From Siminovitchia thermophila (GTDB lineage: Bacteria; Bacillota; Bacilli; Bacillales; Bacillaceae_C): a DNA stretch of 64,000 bases. The translations under genes were made by a program, and so were the position numbers. Each line of letters opens with the position of its first letter. The first letter of the stretch is position 1. Positions 8,898-16,907 of this stretch are shown here, piece after piece. The stretch covers positions 1 to 64,000 of the forward strand of contig NZ_JAFBFH010000006.1 in assembly GCF_016909185.1 (NCBI RefSeq), written 5' to 3'. The notes beneath the pieces are model-generated. The model was given only the letters and a program-made list of their open reading frames with translations, was not told the DNA's origin and ran no database searches.

Positions 8898-9770
8898 TTA
8901 TCCTAAACCATGCTTCTTTGCATAATTTCCCCAATGGGGGTTTCTCCCATCGATATCAGAAAACTGGTATTCATCCGATAGATCCCAGCTAGTTTGAACT
9001 GTTCCTGTTCTTTCGAAGATGTTCGGATCGGCAGCCAGTGCCGCGATGCCTTGTCCAATCAAATAAGGTGTTTCCGACTCGATGAAATGGGGCTCTTTTT
9101 TTACTGCGTCTTTCCAATTGGCTTCGGTGACGCCAAAATGGTCAAGCATGGCTTCCGAACGCAGAAACCCGGGGGTAACTGCCAGAGCAGTGACGTTATA
9201 AGGACGAAGATCTGCCGCCATGGCTTCCGCCAAATGAATCGCGGAAATTTTGGCTAGGCTGTAGTATAAATTTCCCCGATAGCGATAATCCCATCCATCG
9301 GTAATTTCCATAATCAATCCGTCTTTGCGCGCCGCCATTAACGGTGCCCCGTAATAGCTTGTTATCATATGAGAATGGACTGCCCTTTCTTGAATAGTCA
9401 AACCGTTCACAAGTGAATGCTTCCAAAATGGTTGGCCCCATTCCGTGAGGGGATCGCCACCCCAGACGTCATTGACCAATATATCGAGACGGCCATGGTG
9501 TTCCTCATTGATTTTGTCAAATAAAGCTTTCACATCGGCTTCGACTGTGTGATCAACGCGCACGGGGATGCCCATGCCGCCACGGGCAGTTACCATTTCT
9601 GCGGTCTCCTCAATCGTTTCCGTACGGCCCATGTCGGAAAGCTTTTCACGTGTGCTTCGCCCTGTACAGTATACTGTCGCTCCGGCCTCGCCAAGCGATA
9701 CTGCAATGCCCCGCCCGACACCGCGGGTTGCTCCGGCGACGACCGCTATTTTTCCTTGTAATGGTTTCAT
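8898..9770 (-). CDS. Short-chain dehydrogenase/reductase (SDR)
   Basis: This 290-residue cytosolic oxidoreductase has the SDR cofactor motif GATRGVGRG at residues 13-21 and a TGRSTRE segment after the second strand, suggesting NADP(H) use because a basic residue follows the acidic position. NDVW replaces the usual NNAG. The catalytic Tyr-Lys lies in YYSLAK near residue 198. It is somewhat longer than the 250-residue classical SDR, with an insert after the catalytic Tyr. It is transcribed away from a WYL-type regulator that shares a 102-base intergenic region carrying an inverted repeat, so that regulator probably controls it. An AGGAGG site precedes the ATG. The substrate is unknown. Confidence 0.88.
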   Translation of the reverse strand: MKPLQGKIAVVAGATRGVGRGIAVSLGEAGATVYCTGRSTREKLSDMGRTETIEETAEMVTARGGMGIPVRVDHTVEADVKALFDKINEEHHGRLDILVNDVWGGDPLTEWGQPFWKHSLVNGLTIQERAVHSHMITSYYGAPLMAARKDGLIMEITDGWDYRYRGNLYYSLAKISAIHLAEAMAADLRPYNVTALAVTPGFLRSEAMLDHFGVTEANWKDAVKKEPHFIESETPYLIGQGIAALAADPNIFERTGTVQTSWDLSDEYQFSDIDGRNPHWGNYAKKHGLG

Positions 9771-9818
9771 TTCATCATCCTCCTTTTAAATTTCTTTTTT
9801 ATTATAAATAGTGAAAGA

Positions 9819-9833
9819 TGACATCTGTTGTCA
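9819..9833. promoter_or_regulatory. Inverted repeat TGACA-N5-TGTCA, probable operator
   Basis: A perfect palindrome TGACATCTGTTGTCA sits between the divergent SDR and WYL-regulator genes, about 40-50 bases from each start. TGACA/TGTCA half-sites are the usual kind of site for YafY-type HTH-WYL regulators, so the neighbouring regulator likely binds here. Confidence 0.6.
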
Positions 9834-9872
9834 TATTGATACAATAAAATAAAGAAGACAGGAGGTTGTGAC

Positions 9873-10820
9873 ATGCGCGCAGATCGGTTAATTGCTATTT
9901 TGTTGTTGCTGCAAAACAACGGAAAAATGACGGCGAGAGAATTGGCGGAAAAACTGGAAGTATCAGAGCGGACGGTGCACCGAGATATGGAGGCGTTAAG
10001 CACAGCGGGTGTGCCGATATTTTCTGAGCGTGGGACGAACGGCGGGTGGTTGCTTACGGACGGCTATCGGACGAACTTGACCGGCATGAAGACGGAAGAG
10101 ATGCAGTCATTGTTGCTAGCTCATTCTTCATCACTGCTTAATGATTTGGGGATGGAGGAGCCTTTTGAGGCCGCCTTTCAAAAATTGTTGGCAGCGATCC
10201 CCGGAAGAATGCATTCTGAGGCAAAACTGGTGCGCGAGCGCATCCATATTGATGGAGCCGGCTGGCATCAAAGAGAGGAAGCACTTCCATGCCTTTCGAC
10301 AGTCCAGGAAGCTGTCTGGCAGGAAAGAAAGTTGGAAATGGCGTATCGGCGAAATGAAAACATGTCGGAAAGGGTTGTTGATCCGCTAGGCCTTGTGGCA
10401 AAAGGAAACATCTGGTATTTGGTTGGGGCGGTGGATGGTGAGCTGCGCACATACCGCATCTCGCGAATCGAGCGGGCCCGAATTACAGCGGAATCGTTTC
10501 AACGGCCAAATCATTTTAACTTGGCGGCATATTGGGAGCAATCCACAAAACAGTTCAAGGCTCAGCTTCCCCGTTACCTGGCCCAAATTTGCTTTTGTAA
10601 AAAGGTGCACGATCGCCTGGCAAAACAGCCTTACATGAAAATTTGCGCTGTCAAAGCGGCGCAAGGCGGCTGGATCGAAGCCGATGTTGAATTTAACACG
10701 CTTGAATCGGCCAGTGAAATCGTCCTTGGTTATGGTTCACTCATCAAAGTACTTGCACCACTAGAGCTCTGTGAAAAAGTAAAAGCCGAGGCGCTGGCTG
10801 TTGCCGAAATGTACGAATAG
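9873..10820 (+). CDS. HTH-WYL (YafY-type) transcriptional regulator
   Basis: The N-terminal winged helix (residues 1-60) has the DeoR/YafY pattern, with MTARELAEKLEVSERTVHRD as recognition region and a GGW wing (GTNGGWLL). Residues about 140-210 form the ligand-sensing WYL domain, with the signature Trp-Tyr-Leu in GNIWYLVGAVDG and the RTYRISRI arginines, followed by a WCX-type C-terminal extension. The length of 315 is normal for the family. An AGGAGG precedes the ATG by seven bases. The divergent position and shared inverted repeat suggest repression or ligand-dependent control of the SDR gene and of itself. Confidence 0.9.
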   Translation: MRADRLIAILLLLQNNGKMTARELAEKLEVSERTVHRDMEALSTAGVPIFSERGTNGGWLLTDGYRTNLTGMKTEEMQSLLLAHSSSLLNDLGMEEPFEAAFQKLLAAIPGRMHSEAKLVRERIHIDGAGWHQREEALPCLSTVQEAVWQERKLEMAYRRNENMSERVVDPLGLVAKGNIWYLVGAVDGELRTYRISRIERARITAESFQRPNHFNLAAYWEQSTKQFKAQLPRYLAQICFCKKVHDRLAKQPYMKICAVKAAQGGWIEADVEFNTLESASEIVLGYGSLIKVLAPLELCEKVKAEALAVAEMYE

Positions 10821-10948
10821 GCAGAGAGTACCGGTGGTAAAAACCCATTCTTATATGATAAAGCTTTGCATCTAACCCATCCATCCATTCAAATTAATGT
10901 TACAATAAACAGTAACATATAGGTGACCAAATAAAGGGAGATGCTGTC

Positions 10949-12634
10949 ATGAAAACTCGTCTCGATTTACATTTGGAATTGGGCCGCCTGCTTCAACATG
11001 TTCAAAGAGCGATGATCATCACGGACCATAACGGAACGATCACTGCCTGTAACCATTTGGCCGGTATTTTTTTAAGGAAACAAAAGAATGAACTGATTGG
11101 CGAAAAGTTGGATGCCGTCATTCCGGAGACGAAGGTACATAATGAAAGGCATTTAGATCGTCTAATCGCTGGGAAACGGTTCTATTTACATCGGTCGGCT
11201 ATAGATGATGGGCAAGGCGAAATGGGCATGTTATGGACAATGGATGGTCAGCCCGATGGATTGCTCCAGCAAACAATTGAAAAATATGAAAGCGCTCTCG
11301 AGGGGTTGTCTGAGTGCATTATGGGTGTTGATGACAAAGGCAATGTCAACTTTTTAAGCCGCTCCTATGCCAAGCTGCTCGGAATTAATGACCCGAATTC
11401 TGTTATCGGAAAGCATTGTACCGAGATTGTTGAAAATACGAGAATGCACATCGTCATTCAAACGGGAGAGGCGGAGATTGGGCATTTCATTCAAATTGGC
11501 GAAAGAACGGTATTGGCGACCCGCATACCGATTTTTCATAACGGAACAATTACAGGAGCTATTGGCAAGATCATGTTTCATGACGTCGACGAATTGAAAG
11601 CATTGGCGAATCGGGTGCAGGAAATGGAGTCCAAAATCGAATTTTACGAAAAAGAAATGAAGCGCATTCGAGGGGCCAAATATTCTTTCCAAAGCATCGT
11701 AGGGAACAGCGATAAAATCAGAGAAGTGAAAAACAATGCCCAGAAAGTTGCGAGAAGCCGATCAACCGTTTTGATCAAAGGGGAAACAGGCACGGGAAAA
11801 GAACTGTTTGCCCATGCCATCCATTTGGCAAGTCCGCGAAATGCGGGCCCGTTCCTTCCGGTCAATTGCGCGGCGATTCCCAAAGAATTATTGGAGGCTG
11901 AATTGTTCGGCTATGAGAGTGGTGCTTTTACCGGAGCGAACAAAGGCGGAAAGCCGGGAAAGTTTGAGTTGGCGAATCATGGCACTTTATTTTTGGATGA
12001 AATAGGAGATTTGCCGCTCGATATGCAAGCAAAGCTTCTTAGGGTGCTGGAAAGGAAGGAAATAGAACGAATTGGCGCAACGACATCTAAAAAAGTCGAT
12101 GTTCGCATCATTGCGGCAACAAATCGAGATTTATGGGAAATGACGCGGAAAGGAAGCTTTCGCGATGATTTGTATTATCGCCTGAACGTTTTTATGCTCG
12201 ATATTCCCCCATTGCGGGAAAGAAAGGAGGACATCCTTCCGATTGCAAGCCGCCTCATCATAAAGTTGAATGAGGAAATGGGTCTGAACGTGGCATCCTT
12301 GGAGGATGATGTAAAAAAAATATTCATGAAATACCATTGGCCGGGAAATATTCGCGAGCTTGAAAATGTGCTTGAACGCTCCATGAACGTCATTGACAAT
12401 GATGATCACATTCGTACACATCATTTGCCTGTATATTTGGTAAAAGGAAGAGGATTGGCTCAAGCAGAAAGCATCTATTCTTTGAAGAAACAATTGGAAG
12501 AAGCGGAAAAAAAGGCGATCTTAAGAGCATTGGAAAAAGCAGGAGGAAATAAAATGGAAGCGGCAAGTTTATTGGGAATCCACCGGGCCAGTCTATACAG
12601 GAAATTGGAAAAATACGAAATATCCGATGTATGA
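10949..12634 (+). CDS. Sigma-54-dependent transcriptional activator with PAS sensors
   Basis: This 561-residue enhancer-binding protein has two PAS-like sensor domains (residues about 15-105 and 110-215), a short coiled coil, a central AAA+ ATPase (about 240-480) and a C-terminal Fis-type HTH (GGNKMEAASLLGIHRASLYR). The AAA+ part shows Walker A GETGTGKEL, the sigma-54-contacting loop GAFTGA and Walker B TLFLDEIGD. There is no receiver domain, so it responds to a ligand or redox signal through PAS and not to a kinase. It is directly followed by a perfect -24/-12 promoter and the acyl-CoA carboxylase operon, its most likely target. RocR and AcoR of Bacillus work in the same way. The binding site AAGGGAG precedes the ATG. 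Confidence 0.93.
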   Translation: MKTRLDLHLELGRLLQHVQRAMIITDHNGTITACNHLAGIFLRKQKNELIGEKLDAVIPETKVHNERHLDRLIAGKRFYLHRSAIDDGQGEMGMLWTMDGQPDGLLQQTIEKYESALEGLSECIMGVDDKGNVNFLSRSYAKLLGINDPNSVIGKHCTEIVENTRMHIVIQTGEAEIGHFIQIGERTVLATRIPIFHNGTITGAIGKIMFHDVDELKALANRVQEMESKIEFYEKEMKRIRGAKYSFQSIVGNSDKIREVKNNAQKVARSRSTVLIKGETGTGKELFAHAIHLASPRNAGPFLPVNCAAIPKELLEAELFGYESGAFTGANKGGKPGKFELANHGTLFLDEIGDLPLDMQAKLLRVLERKEIERIGATTSKKVDVRIIAATNRDLWEMTRKGSFRDDLYYRLNVFMLDIPPLRERKEDILPIASRLIIKLNEEMGLNVASLEDDVKKIFMKYHWPGNIRELENVLERSMNVIDNDDHIRTHHLPVYLVKGRGLAQAESIYSLKKQLEEAEKKAILRALEKAGGNKMEAASLLGIHRASLYRKLEKYEISDV

Positions 12635-12678
12635 GGGGCAAAACAAACAGCTCCTTTTTTTGTTGCGAAATTGCAAAA

Positions 12679-12692
12679 CATTCGCGTGAATG
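12679..12692. promoter_or_regulatory. Near-palindrome CATTCGCGTGAATG, candidate enhancer site
   Basis: A 14-base near-perfect palindrome lies about 125 bases upstream of the -24 element, the usual distance range for an upstream activator sequence of sigma-54 activators. Binding by the neighbouring regulator is inferred only from position and symmetry. Confidence 0.35.
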
Positions 12693-12726
12693 CGACAGAC
12701 AAAAGAACTATTTTAGCAAAAGAGCC

Positions 12727-12821
12727 CCTTCTCATACCTGAATGGAAAGTTGGTAGCCTATGGGAATTTTGTGATGAGCCATTAACACCACTCCTTCTCA
12801 TACCTGAATGGAAAGTTGGTA
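12727..12821 (+). repeat. Pair of identical 29-bp direct repeats separated by 37 bp
   Basis: The 29-base unit starting CCTTCTCATACCTGAATGG and ending AAAGTTGGTA occurs at 12727-12755 and again at 12793-12821. The second copy supplies the TGG of the downstream -24 element, but the first has no matching -12 box. The 66-base period could place two regulator sites on one face of the DNA or reflect a local duplication of the promoter upstream half. Only two copies exist. Confidence 0.75.
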
Positions 12822-12832
12822 TGCTTTTTGCA
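12817..12832 (+). promoter_or_regulatory. Sigma-54 (SigL) -24/-12 promoter
   Basis: TGGTATG-CTTT-TTGCA has the invariant GG (12818-12819) and GC (12830-12831) separated by exactly ten bases, with all consensus positions acceptable. It lies 47 bases before the acyl-CoA ligase start and just after a sigma-54 activator gene, which makes a functional role very likely. Confidence 0.85.
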
Positions 12833-12878
12833 ACATATTAAAAGGAGCACGATCAAAAGTCATGGAAGGGGGAGAAGG

Positions 12879-14462
12879 ATGGATGAGCAAAATTTGGCGC
12901 AATTTTTAGTCCGGAGAATTGAAAAAACACCGGAAAAAGTGTTTCTCCGCTTCGAAGAGCAGCGGGTTACGTATGAAGGTTTGTATAAGCGCGTCGCCCG
13001 GGCAGCAGGCGGATTTTCGGAGCTGGGAATTGGCAAGGGAGACAAAGTATGTGTCATGCTTGATAACAGTCCTGAATATGTGGATGTATGGTTTGGTCTC
13101 ACATGCATAGGCGCCATTCTCGTCCCAATCAATGTTCATTTAAAAGGAGCAGGCTTGCAGTACATTTTAACGCACTCAGACTGCAAAGCAATGATAGTTG
13201 ATGAAATGTATTTGGCGCGAATAAGTCCATGCCTATCTTCTTTGCCAAAAGATGTAAAGATTATGATCCAGACGAAGGATCAAGCCTTTTCATATTCGAA
13301 CCGATATAGTAGCCTTAAAGATATATTCACTTATTCGGAAAGTGAATGGCCTTCTTTAGATTTTTCAGGAGTTGCGATCAACAGTATTCTTTACACATCG
13401 GGAACGACTGGGCCGCCAAAAGGGGTTATGCTCAGCCATGCCGCCTATATAAACGCCGCCCAAGCCTTTTCGGAGCGGATGGTCGGTGTCCGTTTTGATG
13501 ATACTCTCCTAACAACATTGCCTTTATTCCATATTAATGCTCAAGCCCATACTGTTTTGGGCGGTATTCACTCCAATGCCACGGTCGCTCTAAGCAAAAG
13601 ATTCAGCGCTTCCCGCTTTTGGGAGGAAGTCTGTTATCATCAAGCGACCATTTTTAATTCCTTGGGTTCGATGATTCCCATTTTGTGCAAACAACCTGAA
13701 CAGGAAAATGATCACGACAACCCTGCTCGTATCACTGCGTGTGCGGCAACACCAGAAAGATTCTGGAAACAATTTGAAGAACGGTTTAAAATAAAAATTG
13801 TGGAAGGATACGGCCTGACGGAAACATCCGGATTTTGCGTTTCCAATCCTCTTGACAAAAGGAAAGTCCCATCGATCGGGAAGCCATTTCCATTTGTAGA
13901 AACGAAAATTGCCGATGAAAACGGTAAGCGTTTGCAAGTCGGCGAAGTCGGAGAGATTCTTATCCGTTCTTTAAAGAAACACACATTTATGGAAGGGTAT
14001 TATAAGATGCCTGATAAAACGGAAGAGGCCATGCTGGAGGGATGGTTTCGAACCGGTGACCTCGGGTATGCAGATGAAGATGGCTATATGTACTTCTGTG
14101 ACCGCTTAAAACAATGCATCAGACGAAGAGGTGAAAACATTTCATCATGGGAAGTAGAAAAAGTGATTAACGCCCATCCGAAGGTGCTGGAGTCAGCGGC
14201 GGTGGGGGTGCCTTCTGAAGTCGGGGAAGAAGATGTCAAAGTGTATGTCATTCTGAGAAAAGGTGAACATTTGCCGTATGAAGAATTCATCAAATGGTGC
14301 GAAGAACGAATGGCATACTTCATGGTTCCGCGTTATGTCCAATATGTTGACTCTTTTCCCAAAACCGCCACGGAGCGGGTACAGAAGTTTAAACTAAAAG
14401 AAGAAGGTATTGGGAACGCATGGGACAGGGAACAAGCCATGGGCCGTATTGAGAAAAAATAA
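12879..14462 (+). CDS. ATP-dependent acyl-CoA ligase (AMP-binding, CaiC-like)
   Basis: This 527-residue adenylate-forming enzyme activates a carboxylic acid to its CoA thioester through an acyl-AMP. Visible motifs are the P-loop-like YTSGTTGPPKGVMLSH near residue 170, GYGLTETSG near 310, TGDLGYADEDGY near 393 and the hinge region RLKQCIRRRGENIS near 410. The C-terminal end PKTATERVQKFKLKE supplies the catalytic Lys and is typical of crotonobetaine/carnitine-CoA ligase-like members. The start is the ATG at 12879 behind a GGGGGAGAAGG site; a GTG-type start further upstream (12816) would sit in the promoter. It is first in the operon, so it probably makes the CoA ester handled by the hydratase and carboxylase that follow. 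The substrate is unknown. Confidence 0.9.
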   Translation: MDEQNLAQFLVRRIEKTPEKVFLRFEEQRVTYEGLYKRVARAAGGFSELGIGKGDKVCVMLDNSPEYVDVWFGLTCIGAILVPINVHLKGAGLQYILTHSDCKAMIVDEMYLARISPCLSSLPKDVKIMIQTKDQAFSYSNRYSSLKDIFTYSESEWPSLDFSGVAINSILYTSGTTGPPKGVMLSHAAYINAAQAFSERMVGVRFDDTLLTTLPLFHINAQAHTVLGGIHSNATVALSKRFSASRFWEEVCYHQATIFNSLGSMIPILCKQPEQENDHDNPARITACAATPERFWKQFEERFKIKIVEGYGLTETSGFCVSNPLDKRKVPSIGKPFPFVETKIADENGKRLQVGEVGEILIRSLKKHTFMEGYYKMPDKTEEAMLEGWFRTGDLGYADEDGYMYFCDRLKQCIRRRGENISSWEVEKVINAHPKVLESAAVGVPSEVGEEDVKVYVILRKGEHLPYEEFIKWCEERMAYFMVPRYVQYVDSFPKTATERVQKFKLKEEGIGNAWDREQAMGRIEKK

Positions 14463-14480
14463 TGTGGGAATGGGGTGAAA

Positions 14481-15275
14481 ATGGTGTCTGCAGATCAAGT
14501 GGTGCGTGTATGGAATAATGAAGGGGTCGCCACCTTGGAAATCGACCATCCGCCGGTAAACTCGCTAAGCGCGGAAGTGGTCAATCAACTGACCGGTGTG
14601 TTGCAGAAAATGGAAGGAGATCCCCAAGTGAGGGCAGTCATCATAACTGGAAGCGGTGAAAAAGCGTTTGTTGCCGGAGCCAACATCAAAGAGTTTCCGG
14701 ATTGGATCGGTAAAGGAGAGGAAGTGGCTGAAGAAAAATCGAAGTGGCTTCAACACCCTTTCGATTTGCTCGACCAGTTGTCAAAGCCTACAATTGCGGC
14801 CATTAACGGATTGGCCTTGGGCGGAGGCTGCGAACTGGCCCTTGCTTGTGATTTGCGTATCGCGGAAGAGCACGCGCAAATCGGGCTTCCCGAAATCACG
14901 CTTGGGCTATTTCCGGGAGCAGGGGGCACACAAAGACTGCCGAGACTCGTCGGGGAAGGGAAAGCAAAAGAACTGATGTTTACCGGTGAACCAGTTTCCG
15001 CTCGTGAAGCTCTCCGGATCGGACTTGTCAATATTGTTGTTCCTCAGGGCAAGGCCTTAAAAAAAGCTCAAGAGCTGGCTGAAAAAATTTCCCGATACTC
15101 CCTGCCTGCTTTGTCCCTGATGAAAAAAGCCATCACAGAGGGACGGAATGAGTCTCTTGAAAGAGGGTTGGCAGTGGAAGCCAAATATTTCGGAAAGGTG
15201 TTTCAAACGGAAGATGTGAAAGAAGGAGTATCAGCCTTTATTGAAAAAAGAAGACCCACTTTTACGCATCAGTAA
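14481..15275 (+). CDS. Enoyl-CoA hydratase/isomerase (crotonase family)
   Basis: This 264-residue enzyme has the crotonase fold. The oxyanion-hole and CoA-binding stretch AFVAGANIKEF is near residue 65, and INGLALGGGCELALACD near 108 holds the first catalytic Glu. LPEITLGLFPGAGGTQRLP near 138 holds the second Glu. With both acidic residues present, true hydratase activity (adding water to a 2-enoyl-CoA) is likely. The ATG at 14481 follows GGGG by five bases; a GTG two codons earlier is possible. It follows the ligase by 18 bases and is followed by biotin carboxylase, an order resembling the B. subtilis yng branched-chain acyl-CoA genes, where the hydratase acts on methylglutaconyl-CoA. Confidence 0.9.
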   Translation: MVSADQVVRVWNNEGVATLEIDHPPVNSLSAEVVNQLTGVLQKMEGDPQVRAVIITGSGEKAFVAGANIKEFPDWIGKGEEVAEEKSKWLQHPFDLLDQLSKPTIAAINGLALGGGCELALACDLRIAEEHAQIGLPEITLGLFPGAGGTQRLPRLVGEGKAKELMFTGEPVSAREALRIGLVNIVVPQGKALKKAQELAEKISRYSLPALSLMKKAITEGRNESLERGLAVEAKYFGKVFQTEDVKEGVSAFIEKRRPTFTHQ

Positions 15276-15294
15276 AGAAAGGCGGTGTTCATTT

Positions 15295-16647
15295 ATGTTT
15301 CAAAAAGTGTTGATTGCAAACCGGGGGGAAATTGCGGTTCGAATTATCCGAACATGCCAAATGTTGGGTATTCAAACAGTCGCTATCTATTCAGAAGCAG
15401 ATGCGGACGCACCGCACATCAAAATGGCGGATGAAGCCTATTTGTTGGGAGGCCCCAGGGTTGTTGAAAGTTATCTGCATGCAGATAAAGTGTTAGACGT
15501 TGCCAGGAAATCCGGAGCGGATGTCATTCACCCAGGGTATGGCTTTCTTTCGGAAAATAGCTCATTTGCCGAGCAGTGTGAAGCGGAGGGGCTTGTTTTC
15601 ATTGGTCCCTCTTCAGACGTGATTGCCCGCATGGGCAGCAAAATTGAATCGAGAAAAGCAATGCAGGCAGCAGGTGTTCCGGTTGTTCCCGGAATTGCCC
15701 ATTCGCTTGCGGATGAAGAAGTTGCCGTTCAGGCGGCGGAGGAAATTGGTTTTCCGGTTATGTTAAAAGCTTCTGCCGGCGGCGGCGGGATCGGGATGCA
15801 AATTGTCCGTAATGCTGATGAATTGCGAAAAGCTTTTGCCGGAAATCAGAAACGCGCAGCAAGCTTTTTCGGAGACAGCGCCATGTATATCGAAAAATAT
15901 ATTGAAAATCCGCGTCATATTGAAATTCAAATTCTCGCAGATAAGTTTGGCAATGTTATTCATTTATGGGAGCGCGAATGCTCTATTCAACGGCGGCACC
16001 AAAAGGTGCTTGAGGAGGCGCCCTCACCTTTTCTAGACGATGAAACAAGAAAGAAAATGGGGGAAGCGGCTGTCAGGGCGGCCCGGGCCATTGGATATTC
16101 CAATGCGGGCACGGTTGAATTTTTGGTAGATCGGAACAAGAATTTTTACTTTCTTGAAATGAATACCCGCCTTCAGGTTGAGCATCCGGTCACGGAAGAA
16201 ATTACCGGTCTCGATTTAGTTGCCGAGCAACTGAAAATGGCTGCTGATTATTCTTTGACGATGTCTCAGTCGGATATCAATCCGAGAGGGCATGCTATTG
16301 AGGCGAGAATTTATGCGGAAGATCCGATGACATTTTTCCCGTCTCCTGGTAACATCACGAAATTGGTTTTTCCTGATGGCCCCGGTGTTCGCAATGATGT
16401 CGGCGTTCATCATGAATCAACAGTAACCCCTTTTTATGATCCGATGATTGCGAAGCTGATTGTAAAAGGAAAAGACCGGGATGAAGCAATCAATAGACTT
16501 CAAAATGCTCTGTCAGCCTATGAGGTGGAAGGGATTAAAACAAACATCCCTCTGCTCAGGAAAATAGCAGATCATCCCGCTTTTCAACAGGGAGAAACAA
16601 CAACCAATTTCATAGAACAGTATTTGCAGGGCGAAACAGCGAAGTGA
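15295..16647 (+). CDS. Biotin carboxylase subunit of an acyl-CoA carboxylase
   Basis: This 450-residue ATP-grasp enzyme carboxylates the biotin of the neighbouring carrier protein using ATP and bicarbonate. It has the N-terminal FQKVLIANRGEIAVRII, the ATP-binding glycine loop KASAGGGGIGM near residue 160, the bicarbonate/biotin region RHIEIQILADKFGNVIHL near 210, ECSIQRRHQKVLEEAPSP near 230, and MNTRLQVEHPVTEEITG near 288 carrying the catalytic Glu and Arg. The length equals that of AccC. The start is the ATG at 15295, with AAAGGCGGTG upstream. A separate housekeeping accC is expected elsewhere in the genome, and this copy is dedicated to the operon's carboxylase. Confidence 0.92.
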   Translation: MFQKVLIANRGEIAVRIIRTCQMLGIQTVAIYSEADADAPHIKMADEAYLLGGPRVVESYLHADKVLDVARKSGADVIHPGYGFLSENSSFAEQCEAEGLVFIGPSSDVIARMGSKIESRKAMQAAGVPVVPGIAHSLADEEVAVQAAEEIGFPVMLKASAGGGGIGMQIVRNADELRKAFAGNQKRAASFFGDSAMYIEKYIENPRHIEIQILADKFGNVIHLWERECSIQRRHQKVLEEAPSPFLDDETRKKMGEAAVRAARAIGYSNAGTVEFLVDRNKNFYFLEMNTRLQVEHPVTEEITGLDLVAEQLKMAADYSLTMSQSDINPRGHAIEARIYAEDPMTFFPSPGNITKLVFPDGPGVRNDVGVHHESTVTPFYDPMIAKLIVKGKDRDEAINRLQNALSAYEVEGIKTNIPLLRKIADHPAFQQGETTTNFIEQYLQGETAK

Positions 16648-16672
16648 AAACGTATAAAAGGAGGAATCAGCG

Positions 16673-16885
16673 ATGAGTAAAGTGGTAGCCAGCATGGCTG
16701 GAAGCGTCTGGAAGATTCTTTGTAAAGAAGGAGATAGCATCGAAGCTGGAGAAGATGTAGTCATATTGGAATCAATGAAAATGGAAATTCCCATCCAAGC
16801 AGAAGCAGGCGGAACCGTAAAGGAAGTAAAAGTAAATGAAGGTGACTTTGTCAATGAAGGTGACGTACTGATTGAGCTGGAGTAA
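16673..16885 (+). CDS. Biotin carboxyl carrier protein (short biotinyl-domain protein)
   Basis: This 70-residue protein is a bare biotinyl domain. It has the ESMKMEIPI motif with the biotinylated Lys at residue 36 between two Met, preceded by a beta strand containing DVVILE and followed by a glycine turn and mirrored strands. It lacks the N-terminal part of AccB and resembles the small YngHB-type carrier of B. subtilis. It shuttles the carboxyl group from the biotin carboxylase upstream to the carboxyltransferase downstream. An AGGAGG site lies seven bases before the ATG. Confidence 0.92.
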   Translation: MSKVVASMAGSVWKILCKEGDSIEAGEDVVILESMKMEIPIQAEAGGTVKEVKVNEGDFVNEGDVLIELE

Positions 16886-16907
16886 ATTCTTTGCAAAGGA
16901 GCCGTAC

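Noticed and set aside
12727-12821. CRISPR array (two repeats, 37-bp spacer)
   Set aside because: Only two repeat copies, no cas genes, no leader, and the second repeat is part of a sigma-54 promoter.
12816-12878. Upstream start for the acyl-CoA ligase
   Set aside because: It would begin inside the -24/-12 promoter; the ATG at 12879 has a proper ribosome binding site.
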